From Puniceispirillum sp965657105 (lineage in GTDB: Bacteria > Pseudomonadota > Alphaproteobacteria > Puniceispirillales > Puniceispirillaceae), in NCBI RefSeq assembly GCF_965657105.1, contig NZ_CBFHNB010000038.1, positions 1-21,424 on the forward strand: a stretch of DNA of 21,424 nt. Direction: 5' to 3'. The notes under the pieces are model-generated. The model made no database searches. It saw only the letters and a program-made list of their open reading frames with translations, and had not been told where the DNA came from. Position 1 is the first letter of the stretch; each line of letters begins with the position of its first letter. Made by a program: the position numbers and the translations under genes. Below are positions 8,359-16,183 of the stretch, piece after piece.

Positions 8359-9516
8359 CTATTTACGTTTGCCGTTGCCAAGTGGCGTGTTTGGTGTGCT
8401 TGTCGGCACCCGCCCATAGACCTCAGGCAATGAACATGTTGATAATTGTGGCAATACCCGTTTGCCAAATGACTCGCACTCACTCAAATGCGGATAGCCC
8501 GAAAAGATAAAGGCATTTATTCCCATCTTCTGATAAGCCTCAATTTCGGACAATACCTGATCTGTTGATCCGACCAAAGCGGCGCCACATCCCGATCTTG
8601 CCCGCCCTACACCTGTCCATAAATGTGGCTCGACATACCCAAAATCATCAGCTTCGTCACGGTTGCGTGACTGATGCGCAACGCCGAGCGATGTTGAATC
8701 AAGAGCCCTATTGCGAATAGCCTTACCATGTTCATCATCAAGCTGGCTGACTAGATGCTCGGCATATTCTCGCGCTTCGGATTCGGTATCGCGAACAATG
8801 ACATGGACACGCAATCCGTAATCAAGAACCCGGCCGTACTCTTTAGCGCGCTCGTGAACGGCTTTCATGCGTTCAGCCAGCATATCCTTGGTTTCCGGCC
8901 ACATCAGATATACGTCACAATGCTCTGCGCATAATTCGATTGCAGCAGGTGAATAACCACCAAAATATAGTAATGGCCCGCCATTCTGCTGATAGGGACG
9001 CGCCGGGTCAGTTTGCAATTTATCGAATTTATAAATGTTACCCTGATAGCTTATCTCATCCTGATTCCATATCTGTTTCAGAATTTCGACCACTTCACGT
9101 GAACGTTGATAGCGATAGTTACTATCGGCAACCTCACCTGGAAAATCTGAAGAAATGATGTTGATCGTTAGGCGGCCCTTAAGCATATGATCCAATGTCG
9201 CGATTGTCCGCGCCAGCATAATAGGTTGCATTTCACCGCAGCGCACAGCTGCCAGCATATTGATATTTGATGTCAATGGGGCGTTGCCCGCGACAAAGGT
9301 CAAAGTGTCTTGCCCGACTTGATAAGAAGACGGACACAGAATATTACGGAAACCTAGCTCGTCAGCTTTGCGAATGATACGCGATGTATTGTCCCAGCTA
9401 CTGCGCAAATCACCGTCTGGTTTACCAAGATATTGGTAATCATCAGAGCAAAGAGGCGCAAACCACGCCACTTCTGACGCACCTAGCCCTTCAGATTTAA
9501 CTGGAATAATCGACAC
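8359..9516 (-). CDS. SsuD-like LLM-class FMNH2-dependent monooxygenase
   Basis: A 385-residue member of the bacterial luciferase-like family, closest in pattern to alkanesulfonate monooxygenase SsuD, which uses FMNH2 and O2 to release sulfite from a sulfonate and leave an aldehyde. By eye, SsuD-type residues are kept: R236 and H238 in GLRVHVIVRDT (SsuD R226/H228), R307 in GRARSGCGAALVG (R297) and Y341 in SGYPHL (Y331). The SsuD Cys54 position appears to be V67, so the active site is not identical. YFGGYSPAAIELCAEHCDVYL is the phosphate-side segment. The start is GTG 9516, with GGGGGAG about 6-7 bases upstream. No flavin reductase gene is in the window, so FMNH2 must come from elsewhere. It is the first gene of the leftward operon and is divergent from the GntR gene. 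Other LLM substrates are possible. Confidence 0.85.
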   Translation of the reverse strand: MSIIPVKSEGLGASEVAWFAPLCSDDYQYLGKPDGDLRSSWDNTSRIIRKADELGFRNILCPSSYQVGQDTLTFVAGNAPLTSNINMLAAVRCGEMQPIMLARTIATLDHMLKGRLTINIISSDFPGEVADSNYRYQRSREVVEILKQIWNQDEISYQGNIYKFDKLQTDPARPYQQNGGPLLYFGGYSPAAIELCAEHCDVYLMWPETKDMLAERMKAVHERAKEYGRVLDYGLRVHVIVRDTESEAREYAEHLVSQLDDEHGKAIRNRALDSTSLGVAHQSRNRDEADDFGYVEPHLWTGVGRARSGCGAALVGSTDQVLSEIEAYQKMGINAFIFSGYPHLSECESFGKRVLPQLSTCSLPEVYGRVPTSTPNTPLGNGKRK

Positions 9517-9544
9517 CTAAAGCTCCCCCATTTAATTTATCTCA

Positions 9545-9590
9545 ACCGCTTTGCGATGATCTTTGTCATCATTAAAGTGCGAAAAGCGGT
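9545..9590 (-). promoter_or_regulatory. Nested inverted repeat in the 5' leader of the LLM operon
   Basis: An outer perfect 8-bp inverted repeat, ACCGCTTT (9545-9552) with AAAGCGGT (9583-9590), encloses an inner one, GATGA (9555-9559) with TCATC (9566-9570). If the operon promoter lies near 9600, this would fold as a hairpin in the mRNA leader about 30 bases before the GTG start. It could affect translation or be a second protein-binding site. Confidence 0.35.
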
Positions 9591-9594
9591 CTTG

Positions 9595-9622
9595 ATTGAT
9601 ATATATCAATACTGTATCAATA
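9595..9622. promoter_or_regulatory. Candidate operator between the LLM operon and the GntR gene
   Basis: A 16-bp perfect palindrome, ATTGATATATATCAAT (9595-9610), overlaps a direct repeat: TATCAATA at 9604-9611 and again at 9615-9622, spaced 11 bases, about one helical turn. It lies in the 125-bp divergent intergenic region, 20-47 bases before the GntR start. That is where a GntR/HutC regulator would bind to control both itself and the LLM-AKR-TRAP operon. AT-rich promoter elements probably overlap it. The regulator assignment is inferred. Confidence 0.5.
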
Positions 9623-9641
9623 TATTCACTCTACAGATTTT

Positions 9642-10382
9642 ATGCGGGCGATCAATCAAAAGTTATTAAAAATGTTAAAACCCAATTCAAACGGAACAAT
9701 CCCGCTCTATATGCAGGTCTGCGATTTACTAGAACGCGAAGTCAACGCCAAAATCCGGCTTGATGGTGAACGTTTGCCACCTGAACGCACTCTGGCAAAG
9801 GAATTAGGAATTGCTGTTGGCACTTTACGGCTTGCGCTGGCTGAATTGACCCGTCGCGGCATGCTGGAGCGCATTCAAGGATCTGGCAACTATATACGTC
9901 ACAAAAGTAACCGCGAGTCTGTTTACGCTTTCTTTCATCTTGAACTCATTGATGGAATCGGTGATCCAAGCGCTGAACTGATCACGACAAGCCGCATTAC
10001 AAAGCCTAAAAATTTGCCTGATATAGGCGGTTCCGACACGGCGCATCGTATTCGCCGCGTGCGACATCTTGGTGATGTCAAAGTCGCGTTAGAAGAAATC
10101 TGGATTGATGGAACATTCGATCTTGATGATGGTCAAAACCATATGTCACATTCACTTTACCAGCTTTACAAAGAACATCTTGGGTTTTGGATAGCCAAGG
10201 TAGAAGATAGCGTTTCTGTCGCGCCTATGCCTGACTGGGGACAGCCCCTATTCAATCAAGGTGATCAAGAGGTCTGGGGTTTTTGCGAACGATTGGCCTG
10301 GGATCAGCACGGACACCTTGTCGAAGCATCAAGCACATGGTTTGATCCAGCCAAAGCCCGCTATCGTGCCCGTTGGAAATGA
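9642..10382 (+). CDS. GntR family transcriptional regulator (HutC subfamily, UTRA domain)
   Basis: A 246-residue regulator. The N-terminal winged helix-turn-helix spans about 18-88: IPLYMQVCDLLEREV, then LPPERTLAKELGIAVGTLR (recognition helix) and LERIQGSGNYI (wing). The remainder (about 90-245), with ESVYAFFHLELIDG, HRIRRVRHLGDVKVALEEIW and EASSTWFDPAKARY, matches the UTRA ligand-binding domain of the HutC type, which senses a small metabolite and usually represses. ATG 9642 has no strong Shine-Dalgarno, and ATG 9672 is a possible shorter start. It is divergent from the LLM operon across a palindromic operator candidate and followed by a Gfo/Idh/MocA gene 64 bases downstream, probably co-transcribed. 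Its effector is likely the substrate of the flanking pathway or an intermediate of it. Confidence 0.85.
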   Translation: MRAINQKLLKMLKPNSNGTIPLYMQVCDLLEREVNAKIRLDGERLPPERTLAKELGIAVGTLRLALAELTRRGMLERIQGSGNYIRHKSNRESVYAFFHLELIDGIGDPSAELITTSRITKPKNLPDIGGSDTAHRIRRVRHLGDVKVALEEIWIDGTFDLDDGQNHMSHSLYQLYKEHLGFWIAKVEDSVSVAPMPDWGQPLFNQGDQEVWGFCERLAWDQHGHLVEASSTWFDPAKARYRARWK

Positions 10383-10400
10383 CACCCGTTGGAAATAACA
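10369..10400 (+). repeat. 16-bp tandem duplication across the GntR stop codon
   Basis: Units cccgttggaaatgaca (10369-10384) and cccgttggaaataaca (10385-10400) differ at one base. The first unit holds the GntR stop codon TGA (10380-10382), and the second carries an equivalent TAA in its corresponding position. This looks like a slippage duplication at the gene end. Confidence 0.75.
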
Positions 10401-10446
10401 AGAGACACGACAATATCAATTATTATTAGGCGTTAGGAATTAAAGA

Positions 10447-11577
10447 ATGGGTAAATATATAAACTACGGCATAATCGGATGCGGCATGATGGGGCAAGAG
10501 CATCTGCGCAATATCGCTTTGCTTGATGATACCACCGTACTTGGCATCGTCGAGCCTGATCTGGGCATGCAAGCCGAAGCATCAAAGCTGGCACCTGATG
10601 CCAAATTTCATGATTCAATTAAGAGTTTGTTAGCCGATGAACGACTTGATTGTTTGGTTATTGTCAGCCCTAATTTCTGTCATGCCGATCAATTGCTCGA
10701 GATAGCGCATCGCAGGGCTCTTCCCATTCTGGTTGAAAAGCCACTTTTCACTGATATGTCAGATATAATTAGGCTTCAGGATTTTGAAAAAAACTATCCA
10801 GCGCCGGTCTGGGTGGCTATGGAATATCGATATATGCCGGCTGTCACCGCGCTGATTGAAAATGCGCCTCAAGATACTGGCGGAATTGACATGCTCACAA
10901 TTCGCGAACATCGCTTTGCGTTTCTGCCAAAAATTGGCGACTGGAACCGTTTTAATGTCAAGACAGGCGGAACTTTGGTAGAAAAATGCTGTCATTTTTT
11001 TGATTTAATGCGTTTGATTTTGCAGTCTGATCCAGTGCGGGTTATGGCCTCGGCTGGACAAGGGCATAATCATACAGACGAAAAATATGATGGGCAGACC
11101 CCCGATATCTGGGATCATGGCTATGTGATTATTGACTTTGCCTCTGGCAGTCGCGCGATGCTGGAATTATGTATGTTTGCCGAAGGGTCGCGTTATCAGG
11201 AAGAAATTTCTGCGGTAGGTGTTGCAGGTAAAATTGAATGCCAGGTGCCAGGACCAACACGATTTTGGGCGGCTGATCTTGGCACCCCGCCTATTGCCAA
11301 ATTAACAGTCAGCCCCCGTAACCCACCTGGACCTCGTAGTATAGATATTCCTGTTGACCCTGAATTGCTCGAAGCTGGTGATCATAATGGCTCAACCTTT
11401 TATCAACATCAAAAATTTGCTGATGTGGTGCGGGGACATGGCGATGTCGAAGTCAGTATCCATGATGGTATGATGGCCGTGGTCATGGGCATGGCCGCGC
11501 AACATGCCGCAACCACCCACGAAACAGTGCTGATAAATGACATTCTAGATGGTAAAATCACCACGCTGACAAGATAA
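10447..11577 (+). CDS. Gfo/Idh/MocA family NAD(P)-dependent oxidoreductase
   Basis: A 376-residue two-domain dehydrogenase. The N-terminal Rossmann fold opens with YGIIGCGMMGQEHLRNI (about 7-23). The family EKP motif is at 97-99 (LVEKPLF), with K98 as the catalytic lysine, and EYRYMP follows at about 126-131. The C-terminal substrate domain includes GGTLVEKCCHFFDLMR (173-188), with H182 and D186 as the usual catalytic pair. Family members oxidise or reduce sugars, inositols and similar polyols; the substrate here is unknown. TAGGAAT precedes ATG 10447. The gene lies between the GntR regulator (64 bases upstream) and the methylamine cluster (86 bases downstream). It probably belongs to the GntR-controlled module, since no NMG-pathway step needs it, but read-through into mgdA is possible. 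Confidence 0.87.
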   Translation: MGKYINYGIIGCGMMGQEHLRNIALLDDTTVLGIVEPDLGMQAEASKLAPDAKFHDSIKSLLADERLDCLVIVSPNFCHADQLLEIAHRRALPILVEKPLFTDMSDIIRLQDFEKNYPAPVWVAMEYRYMPAVTALIENAPQDTGGIDMLTIREHRFAFLPKIGDWNRFNVKTGGTLVEKCCHFFDLMRLILQSDPVRVMASAGQGHNHTDEKYDGQTPDIWDHGYVIIDFASGSRAMLELCMFAEGSRYQEEISAVGVAGKIECQVPGPTRFWAADLGTPPIAKLTVSPRNPPGPRSIDIPVDPELLEAGDHNGSTFYQHQKFADVVRGHGDVEVSIHDGMMAVVMGMAAQHAATTHETVLINDILDGKITTLTR

Positions 11578-11663
11578 TGTCGTGTTTTACTAATAGTTTG
11601 TCCGATTCTCTTATTTACAAAACCGTATGGCTGGCCAAACTCTTATCATCATAGGAGATCTAT

Positions 11664-12914
11664 ATGCGATATTCAGGATTTCGAGTCATTAAAGAAGCAC
11701 TTACTGGACATAAAGGCTGGACATCAGCCTGGCGTTCACCTGAACCAAAAGCGCATTATGACATAATCATTATTGGCGGTGGTGGTCATGGTCTGGCGAC
11801 AGCCTATTATCTAGCCAAGCAATTTAAGGAAAAGTCAGTCGCTGTTCTCGAAAAGGGCTGGATAGGTGGTGGCAATGTCGGACGCAACACAACGATTATC
11901 CGGTCAAATTACCTGCTTGACGGCAATGAACCATTTTATGAATTATCCTTGAAGCTCTGGGAAGGGTTGGAACAGGATTTTAACTATAATGCGATGGTCA
12001 GCCAGCGCGGCATTATAAATCTTTTTCATTCCGATGCCCAACGTGATGCTTATGTAAGACGCGGCAACGCCATGCTTTTGAATGGGGCTGACGCTGATTT
12101 GCTTGATGCTGACCAAGTCCGAGCCGAATGCCCATTTCTGAATTTTGATGATGCCCGTTTTCCGATCAAGGGTGGACTCGCGCAACGTCGGGGCGGCACT
12201 GTACGCCACGATGCTGTCGCATGGGGCTATGCGCGCGGTGCCGACAGCCGTGGTGTTGATATCATACAGAACTGCGAAGTGACGGGGTTCAGAATTGAAA
12301 ATGGCATCTGTAGCGGCGTCGAGACGTCCCGCGGATTTATCGGTGCTAAAAAGGTTGGCTGTGCGGTTGCTGGGTCATCCGGACGCTTAATGGCCAATGC
12401 TGGTATGCGCTTGCCTATTGAAAGCCATGTTCTGCAAGCCTTTGTGTCTGAGGGATTAAAACCAGTCATTCCGGGTGTTGTAACCTTTGGAATGGGGCAT
12501 TTTTATATTTCTCAATCTGATAAAGGTGGCCTCGTCTTTGGCGGTGATATTGACGGCTATAATACCTATGCCCAGCGTGGAAACCTGCCGACCGTAGAAG
12601 ATGTGTGTGAAGGTGGCATGGCAATCATGCCCATGATTGGCCGCGCTCGAATTTTGCGGATGTGGGGCGGCGTCATGGATATGTCGATGGATGGATCGCC
12701 TATAATTGACAAAACACATATTGAGGGGCTGTTTTTCAATGGGGGTTGGTGTTATGGCGGCTTTAAGGCCACACCGGCCTCAGGTTGGTGTTTTGCCCAT
12801 TTGCTTGCAACCGGACAACCTCATGAAACAGCAACAGCATATCGCTTTGACCGCTTCCAACGCGGCTATATGATCGATGAAAAAGGCGTCGGCGCCCAGC
12901 CGAACCTACATTAG
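11664..12914 (+). CDS. mgdA: N-methylglutamate dehydrogenase subunit A (sarcosine oxidase beta-like)
   Basis: A 416-residue FAD/FMN amine oxidase subunit of the DAO fold. The dinucleotide-binding motif DIIIIGGGGHGLATAYYLA lies at about 33-51. GNVGRNTTIIRSNYL (71-84) matches the beta subunit of heterotetrameric sarcosine oxidase. H182 in RRGGTVRHDAVAWGYARGA corresponds in context to the histidine that carries covalent FMN in that enzyme. The C-terminal GLFFNGGWCYGGFKATPASG closes the flavin site. It oxidises the N-methyl group of its substrate. With mgsABC and gmaS nearby the substrate is most likely N-methylglutamate; taken alone it would be called SoxB. AGGAGATCT lies just before ATG 11664. 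It is first of a four-gene operon, and the delta subunit starts 12 bases after its stop. Confidence 0.85.
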   Translation: MRYSGFRVIKEALTGHKGWTSAWRSPEPKAHYDIIIIGGGGHGLATAYYLAKQFKEKSVAVLEKGWIGGGNVGRNTTIIRSNYLLDGNEPFYELSLKLWEGLEQDFNYNAMVSQRGIINLFHSDAQRDAYVRRGNAMLLNGADADLLDADQVRAECPFLNFDDARFPIKGGLAQRRGGTVRHDAVAWGYARGADSRGVDIIQNCEVTGFRIENGICSGVETSRGFIGAKKVGCAVAGSSGRLMANAGMRLPIESHVLQAFVSEGLKPVIPGVVTFGMGHFYISQSDKGGLVFGGDIDGYNTYAQRGNLPTVEDVCEGGMAIMPMIGRARILRMWGGVMDMSMDGSPIIDKTHIEGLFFNGGWCYGGFKATPASGWCFAHLLATGQPHETATAYRFDRFQRGYMIDEKGVGAQPNLH

Positions 12915-12926
12915 GAGCCGCTAGTC

Positions 12927-13214
12927 ATGATAATTAATCACCCTTTACTTGGCCCACGCGATGCACAGGAATTCATTTATCTTGGCGATGCGTCATTGCT
13001 AAACCGACCTGATTGGCAAGCCACCGATGCTGACGCCGCCTTTTATGATTATCAATATCTGCGTGATAACCCGGCTGGACGGCATCAGGAACTCTGGTAT
13101 CACGAACAAGGTGATCGCTCATGGTTAGTTGTGACACGTGACACAACAACCCATGTCATTGAAAAAGTTGAATTTGCATCCGATGTGGCGCGCCAAAGGG
13201 GACGCAGCAAATGA
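12927..13214 (+). CDS. mgdB: N-methylglutamate dehydrogenase subunit B (sarcosine oxidase delta-like)
   Basis: A 95-residue protein aligning with the small delta subunit of heterotetrameric sarcosine oxidase: GPRDAQEFIYLGDAS, YDYQYLRDNPAGRHQELWYH and SWLVVTRDTTTH. In the structurally known sarcosine oxidases, delta binds a structural zinc through a CPxC motif at the N-terminus and a later HxxxC. Here the first motif reads HPLL (Cys to His and Cys to Leu) and the second reads HEQGD (His kept, Cys to Asp). The protein has no cysteine at all, so the usual zinc site is absent or remodelled. The loss may be characteristic of the NMG dehydrogenase branch. TAGGAGCCG precedes ATG 12927. Its stop overlaps the alpha subunit start (ATGA). 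Confidence 0.82.
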   Translation: MIINHPLLGPRDAQEFIYLGDASLLNRPDWQATDADAAFYDYQYLRDNPAGRHQELWYHEQGDRSWLVVTRDTTTHVIEKVEFASDVARQRGRSK

Positions 13215-16183
13215 GTCACTTTACAAATCAACCCAACCGTCTGGACAATGGCGGTATGATTGACCGTTCAAAGCTGATTGAATTCACCTTTGACGGCAAA
13301 AAATTTGATGGTTTTGCAGGTGACACACTAGCGTCAGCCTTACTTGCCAATAATGTCAGATTAATGGGACGATCATTCAAATATCATCGCCCACGAGGAG
13401 TTATGACGGCCGGTTCCGAAGAACCGAACGCCATCGTTGAACTGCGTTCAGGCGCACGCCAAGAGCCAAATAGCCGCGCAACTGTTACCGAATTATTCGA
13501 CGGACTTGAAGCCAGAAGCCAAAATCGTTGGCCATCGCTGAAATTTGATGCCATGGCCATTAATGATCTGTTTTCAAATTTTCTGACCGCTGGATTTTAT
13601 TATAAAACATTTATGTGGCCTGCGGCTTTTTGGGAAAAGCTTTATGAACCCATAATTCGTAACGCGGCGGGTTTAGGATCATTATCAGCAAAAGCTGATC
13701 CCGACAGCTATGATAAAGGGTTTTTACATTGCGATCTGCTGATCATCGGGGCTGGACCATCTGGCCTAGCCGCCGCGCTAACCGCAGCCCGTGCTGGTGC
13801 TGATATCATCATAGCTGATGAAGACTTTGTTCTAGGCGGCAGACTGAATACCGAAACCTATGAAATAGGTGACGCCTCCTGTGCTGACTGGGCGCAAGAA
13901 ACGATTGCCGAACTTAATTCAATGCGCAATGTACGCTGTATGCCGCGCACCACAGTCATCGGCGCTTTTGATCATGGCGTTTATGGCGCTGTCGAGCGCA
14001 TATCGGATCATCTTGCCGTTCCGACAGACGGTAAACCACGTCAGATTTTGTGGCGTATTTATTCCAAACGGGCTGTTTTGGCGGGCGGTGCCATCGAGCG
14101 CCCAATATGCTTTCCCAATAATGACCGTCCCGGCATAATGCAGGCAAGTGCCATCCGTTCCTATGTTAATCGCTGGGCTAGCACACCGGCATCGCAAATC
14201 GCCATCTTTACCAATAATGACAATGGTTACCGCACCGCCAACGATTTACGCGTTAAAGGCATCCATGTCAGCGCGATCATTGACACCAGACCCGATGCCC
14301 CTAAATGCGCGGGCATTGAGGTTCTTGCCGGTGGGCGCGTTGTTGACACCTCTGGGCGGCTTGGCCTTAATGCCATCACTGTCCGCATGAATAATGGCAC
14401 AACACGCACCATCAAATGCGGTGCGCTTGGGGTTGCTGGCGGCTGGAATCCCAATGTGCATCTAACCTGCCATCAACGGGGCTTTCCTCAATGGCAGCAG
14501 GATATTGCAGCCTTTATTCCCGGTGGCACATTGCCTGTTGGTATGGGTGTTGCTGGCGCGGCTAATGGCCAATTCAGCCTTGATGAATGTTTGTCATCCG
14601 GCGTTCAAACAGCTGTTACCTTGCTTTCGGATATTGATATTAAGGCAAAAGCAATCACATTACCCAAAGCCGAAGATGCACCTATCAAACTTATGCCGTT
14701 CTGGCATGTCGGCTATGGCAAGAAAAGAGCTTGGGTTGACCAGCAGAATGACGTGACAGTCAAAGATATTAAACTGGCGCATCAGGAAAACTTCCGTTCA
14801 GTCGAACATCTAAAGCGATACACCACATTAGGCATGGCAACTGACCAAGGGAAAACATCCAATATTTCTGGCTTGGCTATCATGGCTGAACTCTCTGGAA
14901 AATCCATTCCCGATGTTGGCACCACAATTTTCCGTCCTCCTTACACGCCGACAGCCATCGGCGTAATGGCAGGGCGCGCACGCGATCGTCATTTCCGCCC
15001 TACCCGCTTGACGCCATCACATAAATGGGCCGAAGAACAAGGCGCGGTTTTTGTCGAAGCTGGCATGTGGTTGCGGGCGCAATGGTATCCTAAACCAGGC
15101 GAAACTCATTGGCGCGAAAGTGTTGACCGTGAGGTCTTGGCCACGCGTGCTTCGGTTGGTGTGTGTGATGTGACAAGCCTTGGTAAAATTGACATTCAAG
15201 GCCGTGACGCCACAACATTCATCAATCGGGTTTATGCTAACGGGTTTGCAAAATTACCTATAGGCAAGACACGATATGGTCTGATGTTGCGCGAAGACGG
15301 CATTGTCATGGATGATGGAACAACCGCACGCCTTGACGCGTCACATTATGTTATGACCACAACAACCGCCAATGCCGTAGGGGTGTTCAGGCACCTTGAA
15401 TTCTGCCGTCAATGCCTATGGCCTGATCTTGATGTTCAACTCATATCCACGACCGAAAGCTGGGCGCAATATGCCATCGCTGGCCCTAATGCTCGCAATC
15501 TTCTTGAAAAGATTGTCGATCCAGAATTTGACCTGTCCAATGACGCCTTTCCCTTTATGGCCTGTGGTAAAGTCACAGTATGTGGGGGATTGCGCGCACG
15601 TCTGTTCAGAATTTCTTTTTCTGGCGAATTGGCTTACGAGCTTGCTGTCCCGACGCGCTATGGTGATGCGCTGATCCGGCGCATCATGGAGGTTGGTGAA
15701 ACCTATGATATTGTGCCTTATGGCACCGAAGCGCTTGGTGTCATGCGCATTGAAAAGGGACACGCCGCTGGTAACGAATTAAATGGCACAACCACCGCGC
15801 TTAATCTCGGTTTAGGCCGCATGGTATCCACAACCAAGGACAGCATTGGCAGTGTGCTCTCACAGCGTGAAGGCCTGACGCAAAAAGATGCCATTATTCA
15901 GATTGGCCTAAAGCCAGTCAATGATGCCGACACCCTTGACGCTGGTGCTCATCTCATGCGGGTTGAAGATCCGGTAAATGCCGCCCATGATCAAGGCTAT
16001 GTCACATCAGTATGTTATTCGCCTAGCCTTGGTCACATGATTGGCCTTGGCTTCCTCAACAATGGGTCAAACCGCACAGGCGAAATCATTCGCGCTGTAA
16101 ACCCGCTTCAGGGACGCGAAGTCCTAGTCGAAGTTGTTAGCCCACATTTCATCGATCCAAAAGGGGAACGTCTCCATGCATGA
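13211..16183 (+). CDS. mgdC: N-methylglutamate dehydrogenase subunit C (sarcosine oxidase alpha-like)
   Basis: At 990 residues this is the largest subunit, with the full length expected for sarcosine oxidase alpha. An N-terminal ferredoxin-like domain (about 16-95, FDGFAGDTLASALLANNV and FKYHRPRG) carries no iron-sulfur cysteines, as is normal for the family. A pyridine-nucleotide-disulfide oxidoreductase fold follows, with LLIIGAGPSGLAAALTAARA at about 175-195. Then comes the linker VEHLKRYTTLGMATDQGKTS. From about 600 to the end there is a GcvT-like domain (LATRASVGVCDVTSLGKIDI) that binds tetrahydrofolate, so the oxidised methyl group can leave as methylene-THF. The sequence gives no reason to doubt function. 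ATG 13211 overlaps the delta stop codon by 4 bases, and AGGGGAC is upstream. The NMG substrate is inferred from mgsABC-gmaS. Confidence 0.86.
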   Translation: MSHFTNQPNRLDNGGMIDRSKLIEFTFDGKKFDGFAGDTLASALLANNVRLMGRSFKYHRPRGVMTAGSEEPNAIVELRSGARQEPNSRATVTELFDGLEARSQNRWPSLKFDAMAINDLFSNFLTAGFYYKTFMWPAAFWEKLYEPIIRNAAGLGSLSAKADPDSYDKGFLHCDLLIIGAGPSGLAAALTAARAGADIIIADEDFVLGGRLNTETYEIGDASCADWAQETIAELNSMRNVRCMPRTTVIGAFDHGVYGAVERISDHLAVPTDGKPRQILWRIYSKRAVLAGGAIERPICFPNNDRPGIMQASAIRSYVNRWASTPASQIAIFTNNDNGYRTANDLRVKGIHVSAIIDTRPDAPKCAGIEVLAGGRVVDTSGRLGLNAITVRMNNGTTRTIKCGALGVAGGWNPNVHLTCHQRGFPQWQQDIAAFIPGGTLPVGMGVAGAANGQFSLDECLSSGVQTAVTLLSDIDIKAKAITLPKAEDAPIKLMPFWHVGYGKKRAWVDQQNDVTVKDIKLAHQENFRSVEHLKRYTTLGMATDQGKTSNISGLAIMAELSGKSIPDVGTTIFRPPYTPTAIGVMAGRARDRHFRPTRLTPSHKWAEEQGAVFVEAGMWLRAQWYPKPGETHWRESVDREVLATRASVGVCDVTSLGKIDIQGRDATTFINRVYANGFAKLPIGKTRYGLMLREDGIVMDDGTTARLDASHYVMTTTTANAVGVFRHLEFCRQCLWPDLDVQLISTTESWAQYAIAGPNARNLLEKIVDPEFDLSNDAFPFMACGKVTVCGGLRARLFRISFSGELAYELAVPTRYGDALIRRIMEVGETYDIVPYGTEALGVMRIEKGHAAGNELNGTTTALNLGLGRMVSTTKDSIGSVLSQREGLTQKDAIIQIGLKPVNDADTLDAGAHLMRVEDPVNAAHDQGYVTSVCYSPSLGHMIGLGFLNNGSNRTGEIIRAVNPLQGREVLVEVVSPHFIDPKGERLHA

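Noticed and set aside
13919..14461. Several overlapping open frames on both strands within the alpha-subunit gene
   Set aside because: They lie inside the strongly conserved mgdC frame, lack ribosome sites and resemble no protein; they reflect codon bias of the real gene.
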